Assembly (NCBI GenBank): GCA_025345505.1
Contig: JANVCC010000010.1
Location: 42,683,772-42,747,771 of the forward strand
Length of the DNA stretch: 64,000 nucleotides
Source: Todiramphus chloris collaris
Taxonomy: Eukaryota > Chordata > Aves > Coraciiformes > Alcedinidae
Reading direction: 5' to 3'
In this document: piece by piece, positions 26,887 to 39,152 of the stretch
Layout of the letters: every line of letters begins with the position of its first letter
How positions within the stretch are numbered: the first letter of the stretch is position 1
Notes under the pieces: generated by a model
Database searches by the model: none
Told to the model about the DNA's origin: nothing
Seen by the model: only the letters and a program-made list of their open reading frames with translations
Program-made: the position numbers and the translations under genes

Positions 26887-28494
26887 ATGCACCATAAAAC
26901 AAAATGGAAGGGAAGACAACCATCCTGGATGAATATGAAGCTTTTGCTGGGACTCATGAAAAAAAGGAGAGTTTGCCTCCTTTGGAAGGAGTACAGGGAT
27001 CTCATTATGTCACACAGAGAGAAAATTAGAAAGGCAAAAGCCCAGATGGAGCTCAATACAGGCACTGTCATAAGGGACTACAGAAAAAGTTTTTACAAAT
27101 ACATTAACAATTTAAAGAGAGAGACAGAGAGGATCTCCATCCTTTATTGGAGGGGGGGGGGGGGGGGACGGGACACATTACAACCGAAGATGAGATACTT
27201 AATGCCATCTTTGCCTCCATCTTTATGAGCCACACCAGCTACCCCCAGAGTATTAAGCTCCCTGATCTGGAAGAGAAGAATGGAAAGCAGAACAACCCCC
27301 CCATAATCCAGGAGGAAGCAGTTAATGACCTGATACGGCACCTGGACACTCACAAGTCAATGGAGCTGTATGGGAACCACCTGAGAGTATTATTGGATCT
27401 GGTAGAGGAGCTCAACAGGTCTCTCTCCATCATTTATCAAGTCTTGGCTAACAGGGGAGGTACCAGATGACTGGAGGCTTACCAATGTGGTACCCATCTA
27501 CAAGGAGGGCCAGAAGGAGGATCCAGGGAACTACAGGCCTGACAGCTTGACCTCTGTACCCAGAAAAATTATGGAGAGGTTCATCTTTAGTGTGATCACG
27601 TGGCAAGTGCAGGACAGCCAGGGGATCAGGCCCAGCCAGCTTGGGTTCAGGAAACGCAGATTCTGCTTGATGAACTTGATCACATTCTATGACCAGGTGA
27701 TCCACCTAGTGGATGAGGGAAAGGCTGTGGACATTGTCTACCTGGACTTATGTAAAGCCTTTAACACCTTCTCCCACAGCATTATCCTAGAGAAGTTGGT
27801 GGCTAATGACACAGACAAGTGGGCTTTTTGCTGGGTTAAAAACTGGCTGGCTGGACAAGCCCAGAGAGTTGTAGTGAACAGAGTTAATTCCAGTTGGTGG
27901 CTGGTCACCAGTGGTCTCCCCCAGGGCTCAGTTTTGGGCCTGGTCTTGTTCAATATCAGTGATCTAGATGAGGAGATTGAGTGCTTCCTCAGCAAGTTTG
28001 CAGACACCAAATTGTTTGGGAGTGTTGATTGTGTCCCTGTACTCAGCACTGGTGAAGCCACACCTAGAGTACTGTGTTCAATTCTGGGCCCCTGACTACA
28101 GGAATGATACTGTGAATGCTGAAGCAAGTTCAGAGAAGAGTAGCCAAGCTGGTGAAGGGTCTGGAAAACAAGTGCTAAGAGAAGAGCTGAGGGAATTGGG
28201 ATTGTTTAGTCTGGAGAAGAGAAAGTGAGGGGAGTCCTTACTGTTCTCTACAACTACCTGAAAAGAGGTTCTAGTGAGGTGGGTGCCAGCCTCCTCTCTC
28301 CAGTAAATAAAGACAGGACTAGAGAAAATGGCCCAAAATTGCACCAGGGGAGGTATAGATTAGATATTAGGAAGAATTTCTTTAATGAAAGAGCAGTCAG
28401 GCACTGGAACGGGCTACCCAGGGAGGTGTTGGAGTCACCATCCCCAGAGGTATTCAAAAAACGTGTAGATGAGGTGTTTCAGGACATGCTCTAG
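26887..28494 (+). pseudogene. Broken CR1 ORF2 (reverse transcriptase)
   Basis: ORF2 of CR1 encodes a protein with an APE-type endonuclease and a reverse transcriptase that copies the element's RNA at a nick in the target. Here only the part after the endonuclease remains. It is readable in pieces in different frames: 26,887-27,140, 27,180-27,470, 27,487-28,020 and 28,225-28,494. Recognisable motifs are [11 protein letters not shown], the [15 protein letters not shown] block and [15 protein letters not shown]. The active-site motif, normally FADD, reads FADT at 27,997-28,008 because one aspartate codon is absent. Together with frameshifts and the 300-bp deletion, this shows an inactive relic. 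Confidence 0.9.
27152..27167. repeat. Oligo-G run (16 G) inside CR1
   Basis: Sixteen consecutive G residues, preceded by GGA. In the related copy at 37.4 kb the same place reads GAGGGGGAAAA, so the run probably grew from a shorter G tract by slippage. The run could form a G-quadruplex. It is also a place where assemblies often err in length. Confidence 0.85.
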
Positions 28495-28573
28495 TGGGCT
28501 GGTGAGGTGTTGATGGTTGTATGCAGTGATCTTAGAAGTCTTTTCCAACAGTGATAATTCCATGATTCTATGT

Positions 28574-28910
28574 AATTACTGCAGCAAATCCATTTCATTC
28601 ATCAGTGGGGAAATACACAAATACACTTGAAGTACTTAAATCAAATCATACTGTAGCCAACAACTGACAAAGTTATCATTCTATTATCCCATAATATGGA
28701 ACAATTTACAATGCTGAAAGGCTCATCACAGTAAAGGATGAATAAATAAAACACTTTCAGGTCTGTTAATGGTGAATAAAATAGGCACAGGCATAGAAAA
28801 ATGCTACAGACACACTGCAGTGTTGCATCCATGACTAGGGATCAGACTCACATCAGCAATATTCTAAAGACTGAAATCTTCCTGAAGAGTCTCTCAGTAA
28901 TGAGCTGCTG
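28574..28910. other. Spacer between CR1 and microsatellite
   Basis: About 340 bp of unique DNA. No gene, RNA or repeat recognised. Confidence 0.6.
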
Positions 28911-28915
28911 CTTTT

Positions 28916-28962
<47 letters not shown>

Positions 28963-29070
28963 CTCTTTCTCTCTTTCTCTCTTTCCTTCCTTCCTTCCTT
29001 CCTTCCTTCCTTCCTTCCTTCCTTCCTTCCTTCCTTCCTTCCTTCCTTCCTTCCTTCCTTCCTTTCCTTT
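28911..29070. repeat. Compound (CTTT)n-(CTCTTT)n-(CCTT)n microsatellite
   Basis: About 160 bp of pure pyrimidine on the plus strand. It runs through three blocks: roughly a dozen CTTT units, a short mixed CTCTTT block, and about 21 CCTT units. Such mirror-symmetric pyrimidine tracts can form triplex (H-DNA) structures. Both strands are open throughout, giving low-complexity reading frames (serine/leucine/phenylalanine/proline on plus, lysine/glutamate/arginine/glycine on minus). Those frames are artefacts of the repeat, not genes. Confidence 0.95.
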
Positions 29071-29282
29071 TAATTTAGCTGGGCACACGGAGAAAATTAG
29101 AATGATGCATCCATTCCAACTGTTTCCCCCTACAAGTTGCTTACATGACCTGAGGCCACCTGACTTCAACAATCCTTTTGTGTTTAAGATATATCTAAAA
29201 AAAAATTGTAGTCTATTTGTCTAACTTGTAGTCTATTCCGCACTAAAACTTTTATATTTAACACATTAAGAAAACAGGAATT

Positions 29283-29350
29283 ACACAGAATAATAGAATT
29301 GTTTTGGTTGGAGGAGACCTCACAAAACTAACATTCTTACAACATAATAA
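29283..29350 (-). mobile_element. Short CR1 3'-terminal remnant
   Basis: ACACAGAATAATAGAATTG followed by TTTTGGTTGGAGGAGACCTC is the reverse complement of a CR1 3' end (GAGGTCTCCTCCAACC then the CAATTCTAT repeats). Only about 70 bp remain. The length is too short to place in a subfamily. Confidence 0.65.
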
Positions 29351-30027
29351 ATATTATGCAGTCAATGTATTTTTCCTGACTAAGTCAGATTTATCTGCAA
29401 AACTGATGTACCAAGAAATACAATAAACATTCAACTCACGCAGATGCATTTTTAAAAAGTGACATTTTGAAACATTTTCCAAGGAACTCAATCAGGTTTA
29501 CATGTAATATTAATGAACAAGGCCAGATACAGTCTGAGCCTCCCTCTTCCCCTGCCCAAACTCAAATTTTCTATATTTCAGCATTCATCAGAGATGAACA
29601 CTGTCACATAAACTCCTCATACCACAAAAATGAGCTGTCAGTACTAGCATTATCTACTGATACTCCTCCATTTTGTGTGGCATTTCACATGGCTTGCCTT
29701 TGCTTTAGTGCTGTGGAATTTAGTGCTTTATTGCCTAGTGGGATGAGGGGCCCAAGGCAAGTTTTTAAAATGACATAATAAGTAAGAGCAGAGAATAAAG
29801 ACTGAAGTAGCTTTTGAAACAATTTGCTGTGTTTTAAATGAAGAAATTCCCAAACTCACATGTTTACTATTTACCTGAAGCTCACAGAAGAAATCTCTAA
29901 TGTAATTATATAGAAACTATTCTTCAATTCTATACAATGAAAAATAAAGTCTTAATGCTATTTCAGAAAACTACAACTAAGGAACCACTATACAAATTAA
30001 GTAAGTTAATTTCAAATTAAGAGTTGA

Positions 30028-30049
30028 AACTTTCTTAAATAAGAAAGTT
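30028..30049. repeat. 22-bp palindrome
   Basis: AACTTTCTTA, then AA, then TAAGAAAGTT: two 10-bp perfect arms around a 2-base centre. AT-rich, possibly a chance palindrome. Confidence 0.7.
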
Positions 30050-32559
30050 AATTTTGAATGAAAAATAAGATTCTTACTGAGAATTCCTAAATGGGGAGCA
30101 GGAGGATAAAAGGATATACATTCTTCCCAACTCCCAACTTACACCCCATTTCCCAACCACCATGACTAGGGGATAAATGTTATAACAGATCACATGGAAA
30201 CCATCTTGCAGAATAAAACAGAGCTACTCAGAGCTCTTAACCCAGCATGTGTCATTTATCCACTGGAAAATATGAGAAAGAAGGGTAAGAGCTGAGACTC
30301 CAAAGCAGTTAAGGTTGATATTAAGTGATTGAGCAAATATTAATTGACAAATATGATTTAGAATTACAAAAGAAAGACATGAGGTGAGAGTGTGTAGCCA
30401 TTCTTATGAAAAAAGCAATCTAAAACAAACCCCAAAACCTCAAACGTTTCATAGCTAGGAAAAATCTTAAGTGTCTTCTACTGTTTATCAAATCTCTACT
30501 GTATACACAGAAGATCAGGTTTATTTACCATTTCTTTATGAAATCCTGTTTTGTGCTATAGACAGTATCTCTTTCTAATCAAATATACAAAACTATTCAA
30601 CTAGAGAGGAAGGAAAAAAAGTAGGGAGGAGAAAGAGTTACATCTGATAAAATTATAGATCTGTGAAGCACTGATAGGATAAAAGGGATCGATACAGTTT
30701 CCATTACTTAAACACACTCTTGAAGAATAAGATGTAGATCAAAAATTTCTGCACAACTGTAGTTTGCAACTGCAAAAGGGTGGACAGCTATTTCGTAAAA
30801 AATCCACAGTGGCAGCATCAAAATCAGCACATGCAGTGGAGCTGCACGGATTGCTCTCATATGTATATGATCATCTCTCACGTTCCATTTAGAAGGCAGA
30901 ACACTGGATTGAACTGAATTCCTACCTGTGAGCCAGGAAGCATACAGGCGACTTGGATCTCCTCTTCTGGGTCAGTCAGTGCAATTTATAGTCAAGGAGG
31001 GGTAGAGGGAGAAGAATGCAAAGCAAGCATATGACTTCACTGCATTAATTACTTTATCTGCAGTGCAGCTTGCACTGTTTTTATCTTAGAGCAGCCATGA
31101 AGCTTCATTGCTTATTCCTCACCTTCACTGTTAATCTACACCCTTAGACATTTTGAAGGAACCAACTCATTAATTTAGAGTTACTGTTACTAGACTGGAA
31201 GGGACTATTGGGTCAGAGCTTCTCTAAATAGCATCACAAACATCAAGCAAGCTTGTCACCTTCGAAATACGTTACTTATTCACCAGAAGCTAAGTACTAT
31301 AATGAAGCATGAAAAAGTTACTGATTAAAATCAAATCACGTCTGAACAATGAAGAGTGGGCAGCATTGTACTAGATGACCTTTTCTGACTACCACCATCA
31401 CCCCATCTTCATAAGACTGAATTTCTAAGGTCTGTCTGGTAATCCTATTAGCATCATACCGATGCTGTTCCTTTGGTTCAAACAAGTTGTCTTCTTTGAG
31501 TTTGAACAGACAAATTCACAATGATTTATTACTTTTTCAGTAGCTCTGAACCTAGATCTACATCATATTTTGCAGTTGTAGTTAACCCTGTTTTGACTTC
31601 CACAGACAGAATCCTGTCATAACCTTCTCTGCTAAGTCACCAAACTGGACATGGTGGGCATGTACATGCCAGCAGCTGGGAAGTAATCATGTGTATGAAA
31701 TACATTGGCAGCTGTTATTTGCATCACTTTTACAGGACTTGGTAGGATGACAACAGGTATCCTGAGTGTCTTAGGCATTCATGAGCTGCTTTCCTGTATG
31801 TCAGTGTACATCACCCTTTAGAATTTTTACATGGAAAATTCAATTTCAAGGGTCATTGCACCTACAAAAAACATGTTAAAGATAGGAAGAAATGCTAAAC
31901 AGAGCAACAATATGAATGATAACTTGTGACAAAGTTGGAATGCATTCAAGAGAAAGAACCCAGCAGGAAGTGAGGGAACTCATGCACCTGTCAGAAAGTG
32001 CTCAGCATTGTTTATTACAAACTTGCATATTGCAGAGAATCTCCAGTGTGTTTGTTTCCAGACAGCATCACATAACTTGCATATGATTAAATATTTAATG
32101 TTTATACTCTATAGGACTTTAGAATCTATGCAAATATTATGTTAAAAAGTATTAATTTCAGAAGGTAACAGAAGAATCATGTTGTAATTTGCATCATTTC
32201 AGTGTTGCAAAGAAGCCGGAATCCTTCTCTTATGTAAAACCCCAGTTGCTCCAATAAACAAACAAAATTGCACTTCTGTTTAGACACTTTCTGGCCATGT
32301 TTCATTGCTGACTGACAGACGGTGCTTCTAAACTACAAGGAAAACAAAGCTATAGTTTAAAGGTACAGAAAGATGGAAAATAGGGCACTTTGTATTCCAT
32401 GCCAAATAGAATGATAATCAGAACTACTTCAGTGTTAGAGAAATAAAGTTAAACAGCTTTCCATTACTTAAAAACTGCTCAGCATTCCTTAGGGAGTCAA
32501 AATTAACAGGAAATCTTACAACACCTACTGTCACCCACACCATCATTAAGAGGGTAAAC

Positions 32560-33072
32560 TGCTGCGGCTGCACCTCGAATACTGTGTTCACTTTCAGGCC
32601 TCTCACTACAAGAAAGACACTGAGGTGCTGGAGCACACCCAGAGAGCAATGAAGCTGGTGTAGGGGCTAGAGAACAAGTCTTATAAGGAGCAGCCAAGGG
32701 AACTGGAGTTATTTATCCTGGAGAAAAGGAGACTGAGGGGGATCTGATCACTCTCTACAACCACCTGAAATGAGGTTGTAGTGATGTGGATGTCAGTCTC
32801 TTCTTCCAAGTAACAAGTTGTAGGATGAGATGAAATGGCCTCCAGTTGCACCAGGGGAGGTTTAGATTGCATATCAGGAAAAAGTACCTCACAGAAAGGG
32901 TTGTAAAGCCTCAAACAGGCTTCCCAGGGAATTAGCAGTCTCATCATCCCTGGAGGTATTTAAAAGATGTGCAGACATGGCACTTAGGGACACAGGTTAG
33001 TGGTAGAGTTGGCTGTGCTAGGTTGGACTCAATGAACTTAAGGGTCTTTTTCAAATGATTCTAGGATTCTAT
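32560..33072 (+). mobile_element. CR1 retrotransposon 3' end (about 510 bp)
   Basis: The segment opens within the conserved [11 protein letters not shown] region of ORF2 (GCTGCACCTCGAATACTGTG), passes the LFILEKRRL-like block near 32,700, and reaches GGTTGGACTCAATGAACTTA and TTCTAGGATTCTATATTT at its 3' end. The reading frame is broken by several stops, for example TGA in the block that normally reads YNYLK. It is a truncated and decayed copy of intermediate age. Confidence 0.9.
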
Positions 33073-36000
33073 ATTTTATCTGTATCCATTTGGTTTATTA
33101 GTGTAAATAACTTGTTGTTGTTGAGGGCACATTATCAAATTCTGGTAATAAAAATTTTTGAGATCTTTCTAAGTTCAGACTGAAAGAGTTAGACTAACAA
33201 TGGCCCATCTGATTTGTGTTTATGAAACCGAGGTTTTAATTTGATGTTAATAGCCATGGAGTACACAGCACAGTCTGCTGACTATTTGTCTCCTTCACAG
33301 CCAAAGACTCTCCTATGGAAATAAGTCTGTTGTGCTAGTAGGAATGAGCAGATGACTAAAATACTACTAGATTTGAGGAAGAACACAGTGTACATTTCCT
33401 GATCCAAGTGAAAAAGACAGACAAAACCAGGCTATAATTAAATATGTTCATAGCTCAGTAGATGCATGCACAGTAACTCTGATAGGGCCAAAATTTAAGA
33501 TATTGCTGTGCATATAGGTAAAATACACAAACATACATGGGCCTTAAAAAACCCTTCCGTAGTTAAAGAATAAACAGAACAGAGAGCAAGAGGATTCCAG
33601 ACTAGTAAAAGCCTCAGGTAAAATGCTACTGGCTTTGATTTTGAACACTATTGAGTGTCCTCAGTTCAATGATATCTAAAAAGCTTGATATGCTAGAAAA
33701 GCTACTTTGCAGGATCTGAGGAACAAATTACTATACCTTTAAGCCCAGCGGGTTTTTCATTTGTTATTTGTTTTTAAATTTTCTCATTAAAGTAAGAAAG
33801 GCAGACAGTTGGAGACAAAATGGTTCAATTTCTTCCTGTTAAAAGCTTTGTGGATAGTACGTTATTAGAACAAGAATAGTTTAGACAAACTACACATCTC
33901 ATCGCTTTAATGTAATACACAACAGGGAAAGAATGAAGAAGTTTGTCACTGAAATAGACAATTTTCCTTTCCCTGATCATGCAGAACTGACACTCTCTAC
34001 AGTTGTGCAAATGTACTTAATCTTCACATTAAGACAAGAGTGGAATAAAGAAAAGTTAATTTAGCTGCGAAGTCTAAGACATGCTACCCTCTAGTTTTTT
34101 TTCCCACTGCCCCACACCCCCAAGTAAGAAATTTCTTGGAGATGGTCTTCATCAGCAAAAAGCTATCATCTGCTTTAGTAAGAAGTGAACACATCATACA
34201 TCCCACCCATTCTCTGCAACCAGCAGAACATTATCTGATTCTTTACATTTTTATTTATTAATGTAGGTTTGTAAGTAAAAGCATAGGCTGATTTCATTTA
34301 AGAAAACACCTGACATTGCTGAGATTTCTAAGTGTAAAACAAGCACAAAGGGAAATCAAGTCTTTTCAGAATTGCGTCATGTAGCAATAGGAAGCAAAAC
34401 AAAAAAAAAAAAGCAAAACAGAAAACATGTAGGCATATGATCACAAAGGCATTTTTATTTCATTTTCTGACCTCCTGATAACACACCTGCAGCACACTGA
34501 CTGGCACTAACCATCTTTGAAGTGGTATGTTTAAAGAAGATATCAAACATGACACATTCTGAGAGAAAGCTTCATTATCAGAACACTAGACTCTAATGCA
34601 AGTCAGTAGAAATAACTTCAAGTGCCTAGTTTTACATGGCTTGAAAAAAAATAAAAATCCTTAAGAAAAATACTTTCAGTGTCCTAAATAGAGAACTCTT
34701 TGAGTTATTACCTTGGAAATATTACTAATCACAAGGACGAAGCATAAGAAAAAGGTTGCCAAATTCAAGAGCTCCCTTCAACACTTCTTAAGGTTATTTT
34801 CACTGCTATTTTATTAATAGCATTGTTACAAACCTACAATTCCAGCTTAGTATTTGTCATCTTTTATATTTTTGAAGTTCAGCTTCTGTAACAAGATATT
34901 AGGTGTACATCAACCTACTACTGTGCAAGATATTGTCAAAATACAAATCATAGAACAACTTCAATATAAAGATTAGAATTTGCATCCCCCAATGTTTCCA
35001 TTACAAACTAGAGGAAAATTAACAGTGATTTACTTTTTTTATTAGAAATACCATCCTAACCTCCTAACTTAAAAATTTGTATAGCTATAGCCTGAACAGC
35101 AAGAAAAACTCCTTTCACTAAACTACTACAGAAAGTTGTCCTGGTGGTACATTCACCTGAATGCAAATTTTACAACAAACAGATAAAATAAAATGTAACA
35201 AAATTACTAGAATTTAAGTTTAGAGTTGTTGGTATGCATATCATATTTATCAACCATCTTAGATAATTTGCTTTGTTAATATTAAATTCTTGCAAGGGTG
35301 AGTTCAGAAAATAATCTATACTGATCTTAAATATAAACAGAAGCTTAAATCATAAAATTTCTCTCATTTTCATTTGCCCTCTGCATTCACTACATCGTAA
35401 TCCAAAGCAGTTTACTTCATGTAAAGATCTTATAATAAAGCTAACTAATGGGGTTGTATAACTTTATGATGATACAGAATATAATAAACCACATCAGAGG
35501 GCATGGCAGATACTGAAAGATAATACAGCACAAAACCATAGAATTTACATGAACTCCACAAGGACATTTGAGTGCTCATTGAGCTATTTCCAGCGAGCTA
35601 GATACCGAATATTGAGCAAATGTCTTTCTAGAAAAACAGTTAAAACTATGCATCAATAAGCAAAACCCCAAATACTTAATTCTTGTCAGAAATTCAATGG
35701 TAGTATAAACATATAAATACAAAACTTTAATTTCTTCATTTTATATTAAACTTTAATACTAATTTGAAATATTAAAAGAGATGGTATTAGAAAATATGAA
35801 TTTCTACAGATCACTCGTAGAAGACAGATGTCATTGCTTGAGTAAAATAAGGCACAAAAAAAATATATTATGTCTAGACAATGAGAAGAAAATTTAAGGT
35901 AACTGAGTATTTCCTTTCTGAAGAAATATGAAAATTAAAGGAGAGACTAACAGGTTTTGAAAGTAATACAAATGTAAGAGTGTACAGGTATCTGTACTGT

Positions 36001-36183
36001 TATTATGAGAGGCAAGCTAACAACAGTTCTACAACAGAATAGGAAAAGAAATAGACAGACCCATCCTGATACTGATTTTCTTTTTCTACTGAAATTCTTT
36101 TGTGTGTAGAAGAAAGCAATATATTTCTGAGTTCACTGCCACCAGCGCATAGCCTGGTGTCAGAATTAGACATGTTTTAGAAG
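33073..36183. other. AT-rich unique DNA, no gene recognised
   Basis: About 3.1 kb with no frame above about 61 codons and no repeat family recognised. A C-rich patch (CCCACTGCCCCACACCCCC, about 34,103-34,121) is the only visible irregularity. Confidence 0.6.
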
Positions 36184-39152
36184 AACATCTTGGCGTATGA
36201 GCTGGCTGGGCTCACTGAAAGGACTTTAAACTAGGTTTGAAGGGGGAAGGGGACAAATCAGGGCTGGCTAGAGTTGAGCCTAAGTGTGGTAGGCCATTGT
36301 TGGGAATGAAGTCATTAGCCCAGCTCAAGTGCATCTACACTAATGCACACAGCATGAGCAAGAAACAGGAGGAGATGCAAGCCATTGTGCAGCACCACAG
36401 CTATGACGTAGCTGTCATCACGGAAACATGATGGGATGACTCTCATGAGTGGAGTGCTGCAATGAATGGCTACAAGCTCTACAAATGGAATAGGCAAGAT
36501 AGAAAGGGTGGTGGGGTGGCCCTCTATATAAGGAGTGTTTTGATTGGGTGGGGGTCAACAAGTGTGATGGACTGGTTGAATGCTTATGGGTAAAGTTGAA
36601 GAAGGCCAACAAGGCAGATATCCTGTTGGGAGTCTATTACAGACCACCAGGATGAAGGGGTTGATGAAATGTTCTATAGGCAACTCAAAATCTCAAGCCC
36701 TTGTTCTTTCGGGGGACCTCAACTTACCAGACACCTGCTGGAAATATAACACAGCAGAAAGGAAACTGTCCATGAGGCTTCTGGAGTGTGTGGAAGATAA
36801 TTTCCTGACTCATCTGGTAAGTGAGACCACCAGGGGAGATGCCTTGCTAGACTTGATATTTACAAACAGAGAAGGATTGGTGGGTAATGTGGTGGTTGGA
36901 AGCCATCTTGGGCTTAGCAACCATGAAATTATCAATAGAGTTCTCGATTCTTGGCCACATAAGGAGGAAGGGGAGCAAAACTGTTACCATGGACTTCTGA
37001 TGGGCAGACTTCAGCCTGTTTAGATCACTGGTTGAGAAAGTCCCTTGGGGTACAGTCCTAGAGAGCAAAGGGATCCAGGAAGGCTGGACTCTTTTCAAGA
37101 AGGAACTCTTACAGGCACAGAAGCAGGTTGTCCCCATGTGTCATAAGACAAACTGGAGGGGAAAATGACGGGCCTGGCTGAACAGGGAGATTTTGCTGGG
37201 ACATAGTAGAAAGAGGAGAGTCTACGACCTTTGGAAGAAGGGGCAGGCTACTCAGGAAGAGTATAGGGATTTAGTTAGGTCATGTAGAAAGAACATTAGG
37301 AGGGCAAAAGCTCAGCTAGAACTCAGCCTGGCCACCTCTGCAAGAGATAATAAAAAGCATTTTTACAAATATATTAACAACAAAAAAAGAACCAGGGAGA
37401 ATGTCCATCCTTTACTGGATGCGAGGGGGAAAATTGTTACCAAGGATGAGGAAAAGGCTGAGGTACTTCATGCCATCTTTGCCTCAGTCTTTAACAGTCA
37501 GCTCAGTTATCCTCAAGGTATTCGGTACCCTGAGCTGGAAGACGGGGAAGGAGATCAGAATAATCCCCTCATAATCCAGGAAATAGCAGTGAATTACCTG
37601 CTAAGCCAACTGGATGCCCATAAATGTATGGGGCCGGATGAGATCCACCCAGGAACGCTGTGGGAGCTGGCAGAGGAACTTGCCAAGCCACTATCCATCA
37701 TTTATCAGCAGTCCTAGTTAATAGGGGAGGTCCCGGATGACTGGAGACTTGCCAATGTGACACCCATCTACAAGAAGGGCCAGGTGGAGGACCTGGGGAA
37801 CTACAGGCCTGTCAGTTTGACCTCAGTACCGGGAAAGATTATGGAACAGTTCATCTTGGGCATGATCACAAGGAAAGTGCAGGACAACAGAGGGATCAGG
37901 CCCAGGAAACATGAGTTCATGAAAGGCAAGTCCTGTCTAACCAATCCTTCCATGATTAGGTGACCTGCCTACTGGATGAGGGAAAAGTGGGGGATGTTGT
38001 CTACCTGGACTTCAGTACGGCATTTGACACTGTTTCCCACAGCGTTTTGCTGGAGAAGCTGATTGCTCATGGCTTAGACAGATGGACTCTTTGTTGGGTT
38101 GAAAACTGGCTGGATGGCTGAGCACAGAGAGTTGTGGTGAATGGGGTTAAATCCAACTGGTGACTGGTCACAAGCAGTGTCCCTCTGGGCTCAGTTTTGG
38201 GACCAGTCTTGTTTAATATCTTTATCAATGACCTGGATGAGGGGATTGAATGCACCCTCAGTAAATTTGCAGATGACATGAAATTAAGTGGGAGTGTCGA
38301 TCTGCTTGAGGGTAGGAAGGCACCGCAGAGGGATCTGGACACGCTGCGAGCAATGGGCTGAGGTCAGTTGTATGAGGTTTAACAAGGCCAAATGACAGAT
38401 CATACGTTTCAGTCACAACAACCCCATGCAACACTACAGGCTTGGAGAAGAGTGTCTGGAAAGCTGCTTGTCAGAAAAGGACCTGGGAGTTTTAGTTGAC
38501 AGCTGCCTGCACATGAGCCAGCAGTGTGCCCCGGTGGCCAAGAAGGCCAACAGCATCCTGGCCTGTATCAAAAATGGTGTGACCAGCAGGAGTAGGGAGG
38601 TGATCATGCCCCTGTGCTTGTCACTCGTGAGACCTCACCTTGAGTACTGTGTCCAATTTTGGGCACCACAGTATAAGAAGGACACTGAGGTGCTGGAGGG
38701 GGTCCAGAGAAGGGCAACAAGCATGGCGAGAGGTCTGGAAAACATGTCTTACAAAGAGTGGCTGAGGGAACTATGGTTGTTTAGTCTAGAGAAGAGGAGA
38801 CTGAGAGAAGACCTTATTGCTCTCTACAGATACCTAAAAGGAGGTTGCATTGAGGCTGGTGTCAGTCTCTTCTCCCAAATTACTAATGTTAGGATGAGAG
38901 GAAATGGCCTCAAGTTGCATCAGGGGAGGTTTACATTGGAAATTAGAAAGAAATTCTTTACTGAGAGAGCAGTTGGGCAATGGAACAGGCTACCCAGGGA
39001 GATGGTAGAGTCACCATCCCTGGAGGTGTGTAAAAAACGAGTAGATGTAGCACTTGAGGATATGGTCTAGTGGTTAGGGAGATGTTGGGATGAAGGTTGG
39101 ACTTGATGATCCTAGAGGACCTTTCCAACCATAATAATTCTATGATTCTATG
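36184..39152 (+). mobile_element. CR1 retrotransposon, near-complete ORF2
   Basis: The largest CR1 in the window, about 2.97 kb. It starts in the linker between ORF1 and ORF2 (GGACTTTAAACTAGGTTTGA), runs through the endonuclease, the linker, the reverse transcriptase and the C-terminal domain, and ends with AATTCTATGATTCTATGA at 39,133-39,150. A full CR1 is about 4.5 kb, so ORF1 and the 5' UTR are missing. The 3' end is intact with two clear octamer-type repeats. Long open blocks survive (147, 174 and 214 codons), which suggests it is younger than the other copies here. Confidence 0.95.
36327..39070 (+). pseudogene. Broken CR1 ORF2 (endonuclease plus reverse transcriptase)
   Basis: The endonuclease start is readable as QLKCIYTNAHSMSKKQEEMQ and reaches ITET, the conserved glutamate motif. 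The next codon, normally tryptophan, is a stop (TGA at 36,429). Further on come the GGGVALYIRS block, LSGDLNLPDTCW, the linker with KKRTRENVHPLL, the [20 protein letters not shown] segment of the reverse transcriptase, and an intact FADD active-site motif at 38,266-38,277. The C-terminal [16 protein letters not shown] and [15 protein letters not shown] blocks lie in one 214-codon frame (38,426-39,070). Frameshifts near 36,540-36,650, 37,165 and 37,960, and in-frame stops near 37,717 and 38,120, prevent a functional protein. Confidence 0.93.

Larger units (their letters stand above)
26846..28573 (+). mobile_element. CR1 retrotransposon, 5'-truncated, internally deleted
   Basis: About 1.73 kb of CR1, starting within ORF2 between the endonuclease and reverse transcriptase domains (AAGGAAATCTTAAAAGCACA) and ending in CCATGATTCTATG. 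The piece carries the linker, most of the reverse transcriptase, the C-terminal domain ([18 protein letters not shown]) and the 3' terminus. Compared with the copy at 36-39 kb, about 300 bp are missing just after the catalytic motif, at a junction near 28,026-28,030 where GAT is shared by both sides. An oligo-G run has expanded near 27,152. Reading frames shift repeatedly, so it is dead. Confidence 0.93.
29071..32559. other. AT-rich unique DNA, no gene recognised
   Basis: About 3.5 kb. Besides the short CR1 remnant at 29,283-29,350 and a small palindrome at 30,028-30,049, I see nothing. Open frames do not exceed about 103 codons (29,467-29,778, plus strand), and that one has no domain I recognise. 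Confidence 0.55.

Noticed and set aside
27738..28127. Minus-strand 129-codon frame at 27.7-28.1 kb
   Set aside because: It is antisense to the CR1 reverse transcriptase. Similar antisense frames appear at 38,067-38,342 and 52,901-53,134 for the same reason.
28801..29172. Open frames on both strands through the CTTT/CCTT repeat, giving Ser/Leu/Phe/Pro-rich or Lys/Glu/Arg-rich peptides
   Set aside because: Pure pyrimidine repeats rarely contain stop codons in any frame, so the open frames are an artefact of the microsatellite.
31350..31410. A CR1-like phrase (TACTAGATGACCTTTTCTGA) at 31.37 kb
   Set aside because: It resembles the CR1 3' UTR wording over about 20 bp, but no terminal repeat or upstream ORF2 end is visible, so I do not call it.
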